Assembly (NCBI GenBank): GCA_003028315.1
Contig: CP028150.1
Span: 1-64,000, forward strand
From: Neisseria mucosa
GTDB lineage: Bacteria > Pseudomonadota > Gammaproteobacteria > Burkholderiales > Neisseriaceae
Length of the DNA stretch: 64,000 nt
Direction of reading: 5' to 3'
Program-made: the position numbers and the translations under genes
Notes under the pieces: generated by a model
The model's database searches: none
Told to the model about the DNA's origin: nothing
The model's input: the letters and a program-made list of their open reading frames with translations, nothing else
In this document: piece by piece, positions 1 through 8,775 of the stretch
How positions within the stretch are numbered: position 1 is the first letter of the stretch
Layout of the letters: each line of letters opens with the position of its first letter

Positions 1-1500
1 TTGCCTGCCGGGCAGTTCGCGCAATGGATTGCGCCCTTGACCGTGGGCGAGGAAAACGGCGTGTGGGTGGTTTACGGTAAAAACCAGTTTGCCTGCAATA
101 TGCTCAAAAGCCAGTTTGCCGCCAAAATCGAAGTGGTGCGTGCGGAATTGGCCCCGCAACAGGCGGCTTTTGCGTTTAAAGCGGGCGTGGGGCAGCATTA
201 TGAAATGGCGGAAAATGCAGGGACGGTTGCGCCTGAACAAGCCGCGTTGACGGAAGAAATGCCGAAAGCGGACGCGCAAGAATCTTTTTCGGACGGGACG
301 TCGTCTGAAAACTCAGACAGATCTTCCGTTGCGAAAACAGCGGCGGATATTTTGGCGCAGCGCATGAAAAACCTGCCGCACGAAAACAAGCAGCCTGCCG
401 CCGCGCCCGCAGAATCCAAAGCCGTTGCCAAAGCCAAAACGGAAGCGCAGCGCGATGCGGAAGAAGCGCGTTATGAACAGACCAATCTGTCGCGCGACTA
501 CACATTCGATACCTTGGTGGAAGGTAAGGGCAACCGCCTTGCCGCCGCCGCCGCTCAAGCCATTGCCGAGAATCCGGGGCAGGGCTACAACCCGTTTTTC
601 CTGTACGGCAGCACGGGTTTGGGTAAAACCCACTTGGTGCAGGCCATCGGCAACGAACTGCTGAAAAACCGCCCTGACGCCAAAGTACGCTATATGCATT
701 CAGACGACTATATCCGCAGCTTTATGAAGGCGGTGCGCAACAATACTTATGATGTGTTCAAGCAGCAATACAAACAATACGATCTGCTGATTATCGACGA
801 CATCCAGTTCATCAAAGGCAAAGACCGTACGATGGAAGAATTCTTCTATCTGTACAACCATTTTCATAACGAGAAAAAACAGCTCATCCTCACTTGCGAC
901 GTATTGCCTGCCAAAATCGAAGGCATGGACGACCGCCTCAAATCGCGTTTTTCATGGGGTTTGACTTTGGAACTCGAGCCGCCCGAGCTGGAAATGCGCG
1001 TGGCGATTTTGCAGAAAAAGGCAGAAGCGGCAGGCATCAGCATTGAAGACGAAGCCGCATTGTTTGTCGCCAACCTGATTCGTTCCAACGTGCGCGAACT
1101 GGAAGGCGCGTTCAACCGCGTCAGCGCCAGCAGCCGCTTCATGAACCGTCCCGTTATCGACATGGATTTGGCGCGTACGGCTTTGCAGGACATCATTGCC
1201 GAAAAACACAAAATCATTACCGCCGACACCATTATCGACGCGACTGCCAAATATTACCGCATTAAAATCAGCGATATACTCGGTAAAAAACGCACGCGTA
1301 ACATTGCCCGTCCGCGTCAGGTCGCCATGAGCCTGACCAAAGAGCTAACCACCCTCAGCCTGCCGTCCATCGGCGACGCTTTCGGTGGACGCGACCACAC
1401 GACCGTCATGCACGGCGTGAAAGCCGTAGCAAAACTGCGCGAAGAAGATCCCGAGTTGGCGCAAGATTACGAAAAACTCCTGATTCTGATTCAAAACTGA
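1..1500 (+). CDS. dnaA: Chromosomal replication initiator DnaA, 5' end truncated by window
   Basis: DnaA binds DnaA boxes at oriC and, as an ATP-bound filament, melts the origin. The visible 499 residues contain an AAA+ ATPase with Walker A GSTGLGKTHL (about residue 203) and Walker B LLIIDDIQF (about 264). The C-terminal DNA-binding domain has RPRQVAMSLTKEL and the signature GGRDHTTVMHG. The window opens in frame at a TTG codon inside domain I. Family members have roughly 17-20 more N-terminal residues, so the true start lies upstream. A variable linker rich in Ala, Lys and Glu separates domain I from the ATPase. dnaN follows, the usual order near a bacterial origin, so oriC is probably just outside the window. 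Confidence 0.97.
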   Translation: MPAGQFAQWIAPLTVGEENGVWVVYGKNQFACNMLKSQFAAKIEVVRAELAPQQAAFAFKAGVGQHYEMAENAGTVAPEQAALTEEMPKADAQESFSDGTSSENSDRSSVAKTAADILAQRMKNLPHENKQPAAAPAESKAVAKAKTEAQRDAEEARYEQTNLSRDYTFDTLVEGKGNRLAAAAAQAIAENPGQGYNPFFLYGSTGLGKTHLVQAIGNELLKNRPDAKVRYMHSDDYIRSFMKAVRNNTYDVFKQQYKQYDLLIIDDIQFIKGKDRTMEEFFYLYNHFHNEKKQLILTCDVLPAKIEGMDDRLKSRFSWGLTLELEPPELEMRVAILQKKAEAAGISIEDEAALFVANLIRSNVRELEGAFNRVSASSRFMNRPVIDMDLARTALQDIIAEKHKIITADTIIDATAKYYRIKISDILGKKRTRNIARPRQVAMSLTKELTTLSLPSIGDAFGGRDHTTVMHGVKAVAKLREEDPELAQDYEKLLILIQN

Positions 1501-1512
1501 GTCAGAACCGGC

Positions 1513-1548
1513 TTTCAGACGACCCCTCTCTTAAAAGGTCGTCTGAAA
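1513..1548. terminator. Inverted DUS pair between dnaA and dnaN
   Basis: TTTCAGACGACC and its reverse complement are separated by 12 bases and could form a 12-bp stem. The 3' side lacks a run of T, so termination is less certain than for the other pairs. It may serve mainly as an uptake signal. Confidence 0.5.
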
Positions 1549-1648
1549 ACACAAATACACTTTGATTTTAACGGCGGCGAATCAACCATCTCGTCCGCCG
1601 AACCCGATTCAAAAACACCCGAAATAACCGATTCAAAAGGAATTGACC

Positions 1649-2752
1649 ATGCTGATTTTACAAGCCGACCGCGACAGTCTGCTCAAGCCGCTGCAAGCCG
1701 TTACCGGTATCGTCGAACGCCGCCATACCCTGCCCATCCTCTCCAACGTCCTGCTCGAAAGCAAAGACGGTCAAACCAAACTTCTGGCGACCGACTTGGA
1801 AATCCAAATCAACACAGCCGGTCCGGAAAGTCAGGCGGGCGACTTCCGCATCACCACCAACGCCAAAAAATTCCAAGACATCCTGCGCGCCTTGCCCGAC
1901 AGCGCCATCGTTTCGCTCGACTGGGCGGACAACCGTCTGACCCTGCGTGCAGGCAAATCACGCTTCGCCCTGCAAACCCTGCCTGCCGAAGACTTCCCGC
2001 TGATGAGCGTCGGCGAAGACATCAGCGCAGCGTTTTCCCTGTCGCAGGAGACTTTCAAAACCATGCTTTCACAAGTCCAATACAGCATGGCAGTACAAGA
2101 CATCCGCTACTACCTCAACGGCTTGCTGATGCAGGTTGAAGGCAACCAACTGCGCCTCGTCGCCACCGACGGCCACCGCCTTGCCTACGCCGCCAGCCAA
2201 ATCGAAGCCGAATTGCCCAAAACCGAAGTCATCCTGCCGCGCAAAACCGTTTTGGAACTCTTCAAACTGCTGAACAACCCGTCCGAACCCATCAGCGTCG
2301 AGCTGCTCAACAACCAAGTACGCTTCCAATGCAACGGCACGACCATCGTCAGCAAAGTCATCGACGGCAAATTCCCCGACTTCAACCGCGTCATCCCGCT
2401 GGACAACGACAAAATCTTCCTCGTTTCCCGTACCCAACTTTTGGGCGCGCTTGAACGTGCCGCCATCCTTGCCAACGAAAAATTCCGCGGCGCGCGCCTG
2501 TTCCTGCAGCCCGGCCTTTTGAGCGTCGTGTGCAGCAACAACGAGCAGGAAGAAGCCCGCGAAGAACTCGAAATCGCCTACCAAGGCGGCGAACTCGAAG
2601 TCGGCTTCAATATCGGCTATCTGATGGACGTATTGCGCAACATCCATTCCGACGATATGCAGCTTGCCTTCGGCGATGCCAACCGCTCGACCTTGTTTAC
2701 CGTGCCGAATAACCCGAACTTCAAATACATCGTTATGCCGATGCGCATCTGA
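1649..2752 (+). CDS. dnaN: DNA polymerase III sliding clamp, beta subunit
   Basis: The ring-shaped dimer encircles DNA and tethers polymerase III and other replication and repair proteins. The 367 residues match the family length and span three repeated clamp domains. The conserved ending (FTVPNNPNFKYIVMPMRI) carries the usual methionine-rich C-terminal tail. I start at ATG 1649, which has AAAAGG nine bases upstream; an in-frame TTG two codons earlier is a weaker choice. It lies 148 bp after dnaA with a DUS pair between, so it may be transcribed with dnaA or from its own promoter. Confidence 0.97.
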   Translation: MLILQADRDSLLKPLQAVTGIVERRHTLPILSNVLLESKDGQTKLLATDLEIQINTAGPESQAGDFRITTNAKKFQDILRALPDSAIVSLDWADNRLTLRAGKSRFALQTLPAEDFPLMSVGEDISAAFSLSQETFKTMLSQVQYSMAVQDIRYYLNGLLMQVEGNQLRLVATDGHRLAYAASQIEAELPKTEVILPRKTVLELFKLLNNPSEPISVELLNNQVRFQCNGTTIVSKVIDGKFPDFNRVIPLDNDKIFLVSRTQLLGALERAAILANEKFRGARLFLQPGLLSVVCSNNEQEEAREELEIAYQGGELEVGFNIGYLMDVLRNIHSDDMQLAFGDANRSTLFTVPNNPNFKYIVMPMRI

Positions 2753-2776
2753 TGCGGCGGTTGTTTTGAAATGAAT

Positions 2777-2826
2777 AAAAAGGTCGTCTGAAAACCTGTT
2801 TGGTTTGGTTTTCAGACGACCTTTTT
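2777..2826. terminator. DUS-pair terminator, dnaN / RDD gene convergence
   Basis: AAAAAGGTCGTCTGAAAACC pairs with its complement downstream and ends in T5. It sits between two converging genes and can stop both. Confidence 0.8.
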
Positions 2827-2851
2827 ATGTGGTTGAACAACAGCGAAACAA

Positions 2852-3376
2852 TCAGCTTTCGGATATTTCCTGTTTCAAATCGACCAATCGCGTTCCCGCC
2901 AAGAAATCATATAGAAACTGCCGGTCGGGGTTCAGCAGGGCGAAGCCCCACGGCAGGATGAGCCAGATCAGGGCGGCGCCGAAGGCGGGCACAGGTGGGA
3001 TGGCGAGCAGGTGGCGCAAGCCTGCGTAAGCGAGCAGGGGGATGAAAACGACGAAGATACATGCCCAAATAAAGCGGATGCGCAGTTGCGACAATGGCGG
3101 CAGCGTACCGTTTCTGCCGTGCAGCCCGATTTTCCACGTCTGCATGGCGAGGGTGCGGCCGGTTTTCGTCCAGTTGGTTTTGAAGTAGAGCCACCAGCTG
3201 CCTACAAAGATAACGCAGGTAACCAAGCTGGAAAGGAGCTGGGAGACGGGGTTGAGGGAAATCGCGGCGATGCCGGCAAGGATGGCGGCGATGGCGGTCA
3301 CGGCGCCGGTCAGCAGCAATTCATACATCAGGGCGGCAAGGCGGCGTTTGACGGGGGCGGGGGGAAAGGCGGTCAT
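2852..3376 (-). CDS. RDD family integral membrane protein
   Basis: This 174-residue protein has three to four hydrophobic segments (LLLTGAVTAIAAILAGIAAI, LVTCVIFVGSWWLYF, FIWACIFVVFIPLLAYAGL, and AFGAALIWLILPWGFALL). The N-terminal PVKRRLAALMYELLL resembles the Arg-containing first helix of the RDD family. The family has no single established role; some members move ions or solutes. The ATG at 3376 is preferred because further upstream the reading frame only translates a DUS terminator. It converges on dnaN. Confidence 0.8.
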   Translation of the reverse strand: MTAFPPAPVKRRLAALMYELLLTGAVTAIAAILAGIAAISLNPVSQLLSSLVTCVIFVGSWWLYFKTNWTKTGRTLAMQTWKIGLHGRNGTLPPLSQLRIRFIWACIFVVFIPLLAYAGLRHLLAIPPVPAFGAALIWLILPWGFALLNPDRQFLYDFLAGTRLVDLKQEISES

Positions 3377-3391
3377 GACGGTCTGCTCGGT

Positions 3392-3462
3392 AAAAAGGTC
3401 GTCTGAAAAACGGAATGTTTGGTTTGGGCGAAACTGCCGCATCCGTTTTCAGACGACCTTTG
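3392..3462. terminator. Inverted DUS pair with long loop, upstream of RDD gene
   Basis: AAAAAGGTCGTCTGAAAAACGGA pairs across a loop with TCCGTTTTCAGACGACCTTT. It lies downstream of the minus-strand gene ending at 3474 and upstream of the RDD gene. Confidence 0.6.
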
Positions 3463-3473
3463 TGTGGGAGGAA

Positions 3474-3893
3474 TCAGCGGTGGGGGCGTTTTTGTCCGCG
3501 CGCCTGCTGGGCTGCCATTTGGTTCATTTCCTGACGGGTCGGGCGTTTTTTGAACATGGCGTGCGCTTCATCGGCCGAACATTTTTGCGACAGGCAGACC
3601 AACGTTATCGCGTCTTTTTGGTGCTGGCCGCCGCTGTGGTACATACGGCGCAGGTTGGCTTCGTTGATGCGGCCTTTTTCGGGGTCGATGTCGAATTTTT
3701 TCAGGCGTTCGAGAAACTGGCGCTGCTGGCGGCGCGAAGTCCAGACAAAGCCGCCGGCGGCTGCGGCGACGATGATGACGGCAAGCAGGATGGCAAGCGG
3801 CCACGAATCGACGATTAAGACGATGATCAGGCTTAAAACGGCGGTGGTCAGCACGAGCAGGCCGCCGATGCGGAGTTTGGTTTGGTTGTCCAT
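3474..3893 (-). CDS. Small two-helix membrane protein of unknown function
   Basis: The product has 139 residues. Two hydrophobic segments near the N-terminus (GGLLVLTTAVLSLIIVLIV and PLAILLAVIIVAAAAGGFVW) are followed by a basic, Gln- and Arg-rich cytoplasmic tail. The tail contains FDIDPEKGRINEANLRRMY and a conserved-looking CLSQKCSADEAHAMF. I recognise no catalytic motif or named domain. Similar short proteins occur in Neisseria. It is codirectional with the RDD gene, but DUS pairs on both sides suggest independent transcription. The start is the ATG at 3893. Confidence 0.65.
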   Translation of the reverse strand: MDNQTKLRIGGLLVLTTAVLSLIIVLIVDSWPLAILLAVIIVAAAAGGFVWTSRRQQRQFLERLKKFDIDPEKGRINEANLRRMYHSGGQHQKDAITLVCLSQKCSADEAHAMFKKRPTRQEMNQMAAQQARGQKRPHR

Positions 3894-3921
3894 GAAGTTG
3901 TGGTTCCTTATTAAGGGTGGG

Positions 3922-3984
3922 AGGTCGTCTGAAAAACGGAGGCTGGTTTCGGAGAACCTGCCGCGTCGGTTTTCAGACGACCTT
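3922..3984. terminator. Inverted DUS pair upstream of 3893 gene
   Basis: AGGTCGTCTGAAAAACGGAG and TCGGTTTTCAGACGACCTT pair imperfectly. The loop resembles that of the pair at 3392-3462 (both contain CTGCCGC), so the two may share ancestry. Confidence 0.5.
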
Positions 3985-4156
3985 GAATCTCGTAATTAAC
4001 GCTATTTTACAGTATTTTCGGAATGTGGTGGGAAGGTGGCAGCAGGTGGAGTTTCCTGCCGCAAAGTCAAAGAAAACAATATTGTTTGTTTGCCGTTATT
4101 CCCATTCGAACAGAAATAACGGCAAACCATGCTTTTATGATTTCAATTCCTTATTA

Positions 4157-5092
4157 TTACCACACCGCACGTTCCCTCATATCTTCCACCGCTTCCACCA
4201 ACGCCGCCGCCAAGGGCGGATCAAAAGACGAGTGTCCCGCCTGAATCACGCGCAGTTCGGCTTCGAGCAGCGCCTGCGACAGTTCCCACGCGCTTTGCAT
4301 GGGGGTGCATAAGTCGTAACGTCCTTGCACGATGATGGTCGGGATATGGCGGATTTTGTCCGTGTTCGCCAAAATCGCTTTGTCGCCCTTCAGCCAGCCT
4401 TCGTTGACGAAATAATGGTTTTCCAAGCGGGCGATGGCGAGCGATTGGTAGGCGTCTTCATCGACGTCTTGCGGCTCGAAGCGGATCAGGTAGCTTTCCC
4501 AATCCGCCCAGGCTTTGGCGGCTTTCAGACGACCTGCTTCGTCTTCGCCGAACAGCATTTCGTGATACGCCGCAATCAGGCTGCCGCGTTTTTCTTCGGC
4601 GACGGGCGCGAGGAATTTCTGCCATTGCGCGGGATAAATCTGGCTGACGCCACCTGCTTCGTCCAGCCACGCCATTTCGGACGGGCGGCACAGGAATATC
4701 CCGCGCAAGACGAGTCCGGCAACGCGTTCGGGATGGGTTTCGGCATACGCCAGCGACAAGGTGCTGCCCCATGAGCCGCCGAACACCAGCCATTTTTGAA
4801 TGCCCAGCATTTCGCGGACTTTTTCGATGTCGGCAACCAAATCCCAAGTCGTGTTGTCGTCGGTGCAGGCGTAAGGCAGCGAGCGGCCGCAGCCGCGCTG
4901 GTCGATGATGACGATGCGGAACACGTCGGGATTGAAAAAGCCGCGGCAGGCAGGCGATGCGCCCGCGCCGGGTCCGCCGTGCAGGAAGATGACGGGCAGT
5001 CCGTCGGGATTGCCGGATTCTTCCCAATAGATTTGATGGATGTCCGATACTTGCAGCAGGCCGCTGCGGATGGGTTCGCGGATGGGGTACAT
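4157..5092 (-). CDS. pip: Proline iminopeptidase (alpha/beta hydrolase)
   Basis: It removes N-terminal proline from peptides in the cytoplasm. The 311-residue protein shows the S33 family layout: oxyanion-hole HGGPGAG (about residue 38), DQRGCGRS, and nucleophile elbow GGSWGSTLSLAYA. The late Asp is in VQGRYDLCTPMQSAW and the catalytic His in VIQAGHSSFD. The frame stays open well upstream, but ATG 5092 has GGAGAAAC just ahead of it and the family begins near YPIREP. An in-gene DUS core encodes part of AGRLKAAKA. lptE is divergent. Confidence 0.95.
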   Translation of the reverse strand: MYPIREPIRSGLLQVSDIHQIYWEESGNPDGLPVIFLHGGPGAGASPACRGFFNPDVFRIVIIDQRGCGRSLPYACTDDNTTWDLVADIEKVREMLGIQKWLVFGGSWGSTLSLAYAETHPERVAGLVLRGIFLCRPSEMAWLDEAGGVSQIYPAQWQKFLAPVAEEKRGSLIAAYHEMLFGEDEAGRLKAAKAWADWESYLIRFEPQDVDEDAYQSLAIARLENHYFVNEGWLKGDKAILANTDKIRHIPTIIVQGRYDLCTPMQSAWELSQALLEAELRVIQAGHSSFDPPLAAALVEAVEDMRERAVW

Positions 5093-5249
5093 GGTGTTTC
5101 TCCTGTTGTCTGACGTTGGGATTGTACCCATCGGGCAGGCAAACGACAAACGGCAAGGGGTCGTCTGAAATCCCCTTGCGCCGCCGCGTTTCCCGACCGC
5201 CCGACTATCCGCTATAATTCCCCGATACCCGCGCAACCGAAAGAATGAA

Positions 5250-5729
5250 ATGAACAAAATCCTGATGACCGCCGCCGTGCTGCTTCTGTCCGCCTGCGGC
5301 TTCCACCTCAAAGGCATGGGCGGCACCGCACGCACGCTGCCGTATCCCGCTTGGCACATCCAAAACGCCTCCGTGATGCAGAAGGCTTTGGAAAACGCCC
5401 TGCGCCGCGTTGACGGCAAACCCGTTTCCGCCGCCGAAGCGCAAATGACGTTGAACATCAAGGGCATCGAAACCCGTCAGGACATCTACACCATCACCCG
5501 CGCCGCGTTGGTCAACGAATACCTGCTGACGCTGCGCGTCGAAGCCCAAGCCATGCGCAACGGCGAGCCAGTGGGCGAACCGATTACCGTCCTCGTCAAC
5601 CGCACGATGGACTACAACGACAGCGAAGTGTTGGGCAAACAGGAAGAAAGCGAAACCATCTGGGCGGAAATGCGCGCCGACGCCGCCGACCAAATCGTCC
5701 GCCGCCTGACGTTCCTGAAAGCGTATTGA
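5250..5729 (+). CDS. lptE: LPS-assembly lipoprotein LptE
   Basis: LptE is an outer-membrane lipoprotein that plugs the LptD barrel and helps insert lipopolysaccharide into the outer leaflet. The 159-residue precursor has a signal peptide ending in the lipobox LLSACG, followed by the family-typical GFHLKG. Downstream are a YTITRAALVNEYLLTLRV stretch and a late DYNDSEVLGKQEE. A TATAAT at 5213-5218 is a plausible -10 element. The stop overlaps the holA start, so translation is probably coupled, as in the lptE-holA pair of other Gram-negatives. Confidence 0.9.
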   Translation: MNKILMTAAVLLLSACGFHLKGMGGTARTLPYPAWHIQNASVMQKALENALRRVDGKPVSAAEAQMTLNIKGIETRQDIYTITRAALVNEYLLTLRVEAQAMRNGEPVGEPITVLVNRTMDYNDSEVLGKQEESETIWAEMRADAADQIVRRLTFLKAY

Positions 5730-6730
5730 TGGCGGTCATGAATATCGAGCAGGTCAACGCGGATATGCCGCTTTCGCCACTGTACATCATTCACGGCGAA
5801 GAAGACCTGTTGCGCATCGAAGCCCTCGACACCCTGCGCGCCGCCGCCAAAAAACAAGGCTACCTCAACCGCGAAGTCTTTACGGCGGACAACGGCGCCG
5901 ACTGGGACGAACTCCTGCAAAGCGCAGGCAGCGCGGGGCTTTTCGCCGACTTGAAACTTTTGGAAATCCACATTCCGAACGGCAAGCCCGGCAAAACCGG
6001 CGGCGACGCGCTGCAAACCTTCGCCGAACGCCTGCCTGAAGACACCGTTACCCTGATTCTGCTGCCCAAGCTCGAAAAAGCCCAAACGCAGGCAAAATGG
6101 TTCACCGCGCTTGCTGCCAAAGGCACGGTACTCGAAGCCAAAGCCATTAGCGCGCAAGTCCTGCCGCAGTGGATAAAGGGTCGTCTGAACAAGGTCGGAC
6201 TCGACATCGAACCCGACGCGCTTGCCCTGTTTGCCGAACGCGTCGAAGGCAACCTGCTCGCCGCCCGCCAAGAAATCGACAAACTCGCGCTGCTGCACCC
6301 GCAAAACCATACCGTCAACATCGCCGATGCCGAAGCCGCCGTCGCCAACGTCGCCCGTTTCGACGTGTTCCAGCTTTCCGGCGCATGGATGAAAGGCGAT
6401 GCCCTACGCGTCGCCCGCCTTCTGGACGGACTCGAAGAAGAAGGCGAAGAACCTGTCTTGCTGCTGTGGGCGGTTGCCGAAGACATCCGCACCCTCATCC
6501 GCCTGACTGCCGCGCTCAAACAAGGGCAGAGCGTACAATCCGTCCGCAACAGCCTGCGCCTGTGGGGCGACAAACAAACCCTCGCGCCGATTGCCGTCAA
6601 ACGCATTCCCGCCGTCCGCCTGATCGAAGCGCTGAAAACCTGCGCCAAAATCGACCGCATCATCAAAGGCGCGGAAGACGGCGACGCGTGGACGGAGTTC
6701 AAGCAGTTGGTGACGGGGTTGGCGGTGTGA
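5729..6730 (+). CDS. holA: DNA polymerase III delta subunit
   Basis: Delta is the wrench of the clamp loader and opens the DnaN ring. The 333 residues match the family: an AAA+-like fold with PLYIIHGEEDLLRIEALDTL near the N-terminus, VTLILLPKLEKAQTQAKWF in the middle and a helical C-terminal collar. Its start overlaps the lptE stop (TGATG); MNIEQ, three codons downstream, is an alternative start. A DUS core inside the gene encodes GRLNKVG. Confidence 0.93.
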   Translation: MAVMNIEQVNADMPLSPLYIIHGEEDLLRIEALDTLRAAAKKQGYLNREVFTADNGADWDELLQSAGSAGLFADLKLLEIHIPNGKPGKTGGDALQTFAERLPEDTVTLILLPKLEKAQTQAKWFTALAAKGTVLEAKAISAQVLPQWIKGRLNKVGLDIEPDALALFAERVEGNLLAARQEIDKLALLHPQNHTVNIADAEAAVANVARFDVFQLSGAWMKGDALRVARLLDGLEEEGEEPVLLLWAVAEDIRTLIRLTAALKQGQSVQSVRNSLRLWGDKQTLAPIAVKRIPAVRLIEALKTCAKIDRIIKGAEDGDAWTEFKQLVTGLAV

Positions 6731-6924
6731 AGGTGTATATATCCGGGTTGCTTGCGGCGAGCACATCCTGTTATTAGAGCCTGCCCGGCATGATGAAGAC
6801 CGGGGAGGGGTTGAAAACCCGACAAAAAAGAACATATTGAATGAGGCAGAAATCTTCCTGTTTCCGATAAATCGGCCATCCGCACATACACCGTCGTTTT
6901 CAGACGACCTTTCAAAGGAAAACC

Positions 6925-7575
6925 ATGTTTCAAAACTTTGACCTGGGCACTGTCCTGCTCGCGATTCCGCCCGTCCTCCTTGCCCTGACCATACGCGAAG
7001 TCGCGCGTGGTTATACCGCCCGCCGTTGGGGCGACAGTACCGCCCAACAATACGGGCGGCTGACGCTCAATCCCCTGCCGCATATCGATCCGGTAGGTAC
7101 GATCGTCGTCCCCATAATCAGCCTGCTGCTGACCCCGTTCGTCTTCGGTTGGGCGCGCCCGATGCCCATCGACCCGCGCAATTTCCGCGATCCGCGCCGC
7201 GCTTGGCGTTGGGTTTCCATTTCCGGTCCGATTGCCAATCTGATTTTGGCGTTCTTCTGGGGCTTTGTCGCCGCCTTTGCCGTTTACGCGCCCGAATCCT
7301 ATCAGGAACCGTTGGTCCGAATGGCGCAATACGGCGTTATCGTGAACGCGATTTGGGTCGCTTTCAGCCTGATTCCCATCCTGCCTTGGGACGGCGGCAT
7401 CTTTATCGATACTTTCCTGTCTGCCAAACAGTCCATGCAGTTTCGCAAAATCGAACCTTACGGAATGTGGATTGTCCTAATATTGATGTTCACAGGGCTG
7501 TTGGCAAAAATCATCCTGCCTATCGTTGCACTGATACAGACGGCTGTGTACCTCTTTATGACCTTGTTAATCTGA
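6925..7575 (+). CDS. Site-2 protease (M50) family membrane protein lacking the HExxH histidines
   Basis: The 216-residue polytopic protein aligns by eye with short bacterial M50 metalloproteases: LTLNPLPHIDPVGTIVVP, GWARPMPID.RNFRDPRRAWRW and IPILPWDGG. The expected zinc motif HEVAHGY reads REVARGY (residues 24-30), so both zinc-binding histidines are Arg. The glutamate and the third-ligand Asp of the WDGG motif remain. It is therefore probably not a metalloprotease, perhaps a scaffold or pseudoprotease. I recall the same REVARGY in N. meningitidis, which would make it genus-wide rather than recent decay. A DUS lies just upstream, with AAAGGAAAACC before the ATG. Confidence 0.8.
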   Translation: MFQNFDLGTVLLAIPPVLLALTIREVARGYTARRWGDSTAQQYGRLTLNPLPHIDPVGTIVVPIISLLLTPFVFGWARPMPIDPRNFRDPRRAWRWVSISGPIANLILAFFWGFVAAFAVYAPESYQEPLVRMAQYGVIVNAIWVAFSLIPILPWDGGIFIDTFLSAKQSMQFRKIEPYGMWIVLILMFTGLLAKIILPIVALIQTAVYLFMTLLI

Positions 7576-7675
7576 ATCGTCTGCAAGACAGTAAAGAGGT
7601 TGTCTGAAACCTTAAACACACCCGCAGGGCGCATGATTGCGCCCTTTGTTTTACCTGTTTCCAAAGTAAATCTCA

Positions 7676-7704
7676 TTGGAAACCCTGCTTAAAAATTGTA
7701 CAAT
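7676..7704 (+). promoter_or_regulatory. Putative sigma-70 promoter of dusB
   Basis: TTGGAA (7676-7681) and TACAAT (7699-7704) are spaced 17 bp apart and end 29 bp before the dusB ATG. Confidence 0.6.
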
Positions 7705-7733
7705 GGCAGCCCTTTCCATACGGCGGTTTGACC

Positions 7734-8738
7734 ATGCGCATCGGCGGCTACATTATCGACAATCCCATTGCACTCGCCCCGATGGCGGGCATTACGGACA
7801 AACCGTTCCGCCAACTTTGCCGAGATTTTGGCGCAGGTTGGGCGGTGTGCGAAATGCTGACCAGCGACCCGACGCTTAGAAATACCAAAAAGACCCTGCG
7901 CCGCAGTGATTTTGCCGATGAAGGCGGCATCGTTGCCGTCCAGATTGCCGGCAGTGATCCGCAGCAGATGGCGGATGCCGCGCGTTACAACGTCAGCCTC
8001 GGGGCGCAGGTTATCGACATCAACATGGGCTGTCCCGCCAAAAAAGTCTGCAATGTTCAAGCCGGCAGCGCGCTGATGCAAAACGAGCCGCTGGTTGCCG
8101 CCATTCTCGAAGCCGTCGTCCGCGCGGTGGACGTTCCCGTTACCCTCAAAACCCGTTTGGGCTGGCACGACGACCACAAAAACCTGCCTGCCATCGCCCG
8201 CATCGCCGAAGATTGCGGCATCGCCGCCCTTGCCGTCCACGGACGCACACGCACGCAAATGTACAAAGGCGAAGCGGCTTATGATCTGATTGCCGAAACC
8301 AAAGGTCGTCTGAACATCCCCGTCTGGGTCAACGGCGACATCACTTCGCCGCAAAAAGCCGCCGCCGTGCTCAAACAAACCGCTGCCGACGGCATCATGA
8401 TAGGGCGCGGCGCACAAGGCAGGCCGTGGCTCTTTCGCGATTTGAAATATTACGCCGAACACGGCGTTTTGCCGCCTGCCTTGAGCTTGGCAGAATGTAA
8501 CGCCACCATTTTGAACCACATCCGCGCCATGCACGCGTTTTATGGCGAAGCCGCCGGCGTACGCATCGCCCGCAAACACATAGGCTGGTACATCGACGAA
8601 ATGCCCGACGGCGAGCAGACACGCCGGGACATCAACCGCTTGGACAGCGCAGCGGCACAATACGATACCCTAGCTGCCTATCTTGAGACGCTTTCGGAGA
8701 AAACCGACCGCTGGGTGTGTGCATATCGTGAAGGGTAG
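7734..8738 (+). CDS. dusB: tRNA-dihydrouridine synthase B
   Basis: An FMN enzyme that reduces specific uridines in tRNA to dihydrouridine using NADPH. The 334 residues show the FMN-binding start LAPMAGITDKPFR, catalytic-loop NMGCPAKKVCN with the active Cys, KTRLGWHDDH, VHGRTRTQMYKG and the FMN-phosphate region MIGRGAQGRPW. ATG 7734 is chosen; a TTG two codons upstream is possible. In many proteobacteria dusB directly precedes fis. Here fis is 1.3 kb further on, with two codirectional genes between them. Confidence 0.95.
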   Translation: MRIGGYIIDNPIALAPMAGITDKPFRQLCRDFGAGWAVCEMLTSDPTLRNTKKTLRRSDFADEGGIVAVQIAGSDPQQMADAARYNVSLGAQVIDINMGCPAKKVCNVQAGSALMQNEPLVAAILEAVVRAVDVPVTLKTRLGWHDDHKNLPAIARIAEDCGIAALAVHGRTRTQMYKGEAAYDLIAETKGRLNIPVWVNGDITSPQKAAAVLKQTAADGIMIGRGAQGRPWLFRDLKYYAEHGVLPPALSLAECNATILNHIRAMHAFYGEAAGVRIARKHIGWYIDEMPDGEQTRRDINRLDSAAAQYDTLAAYLETLSEKTDRWVCAYREG

Positions 8739-8775
8739 GGGTGTTTCAGACGACCTGTTTATTTTGGGAATTAAT

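Noticed and set aside
4157..5467. A 436-codon version of the proline iminopeptidase
   Set aside because: The extra 125 codons run through a DUS and the divergent lptE promoter and do not resemble the family; ATG 5092 has a good ribosome-binding site.
5860..7329. A 489-codon minus-strand ORF opposite holA and the M50 homologue
   Set aside because: It is antisense to two clear genes, low in complexity (Arg/Ser/Pro rich) and has no domain, so it is a shadow of GC-rich coding sequence.
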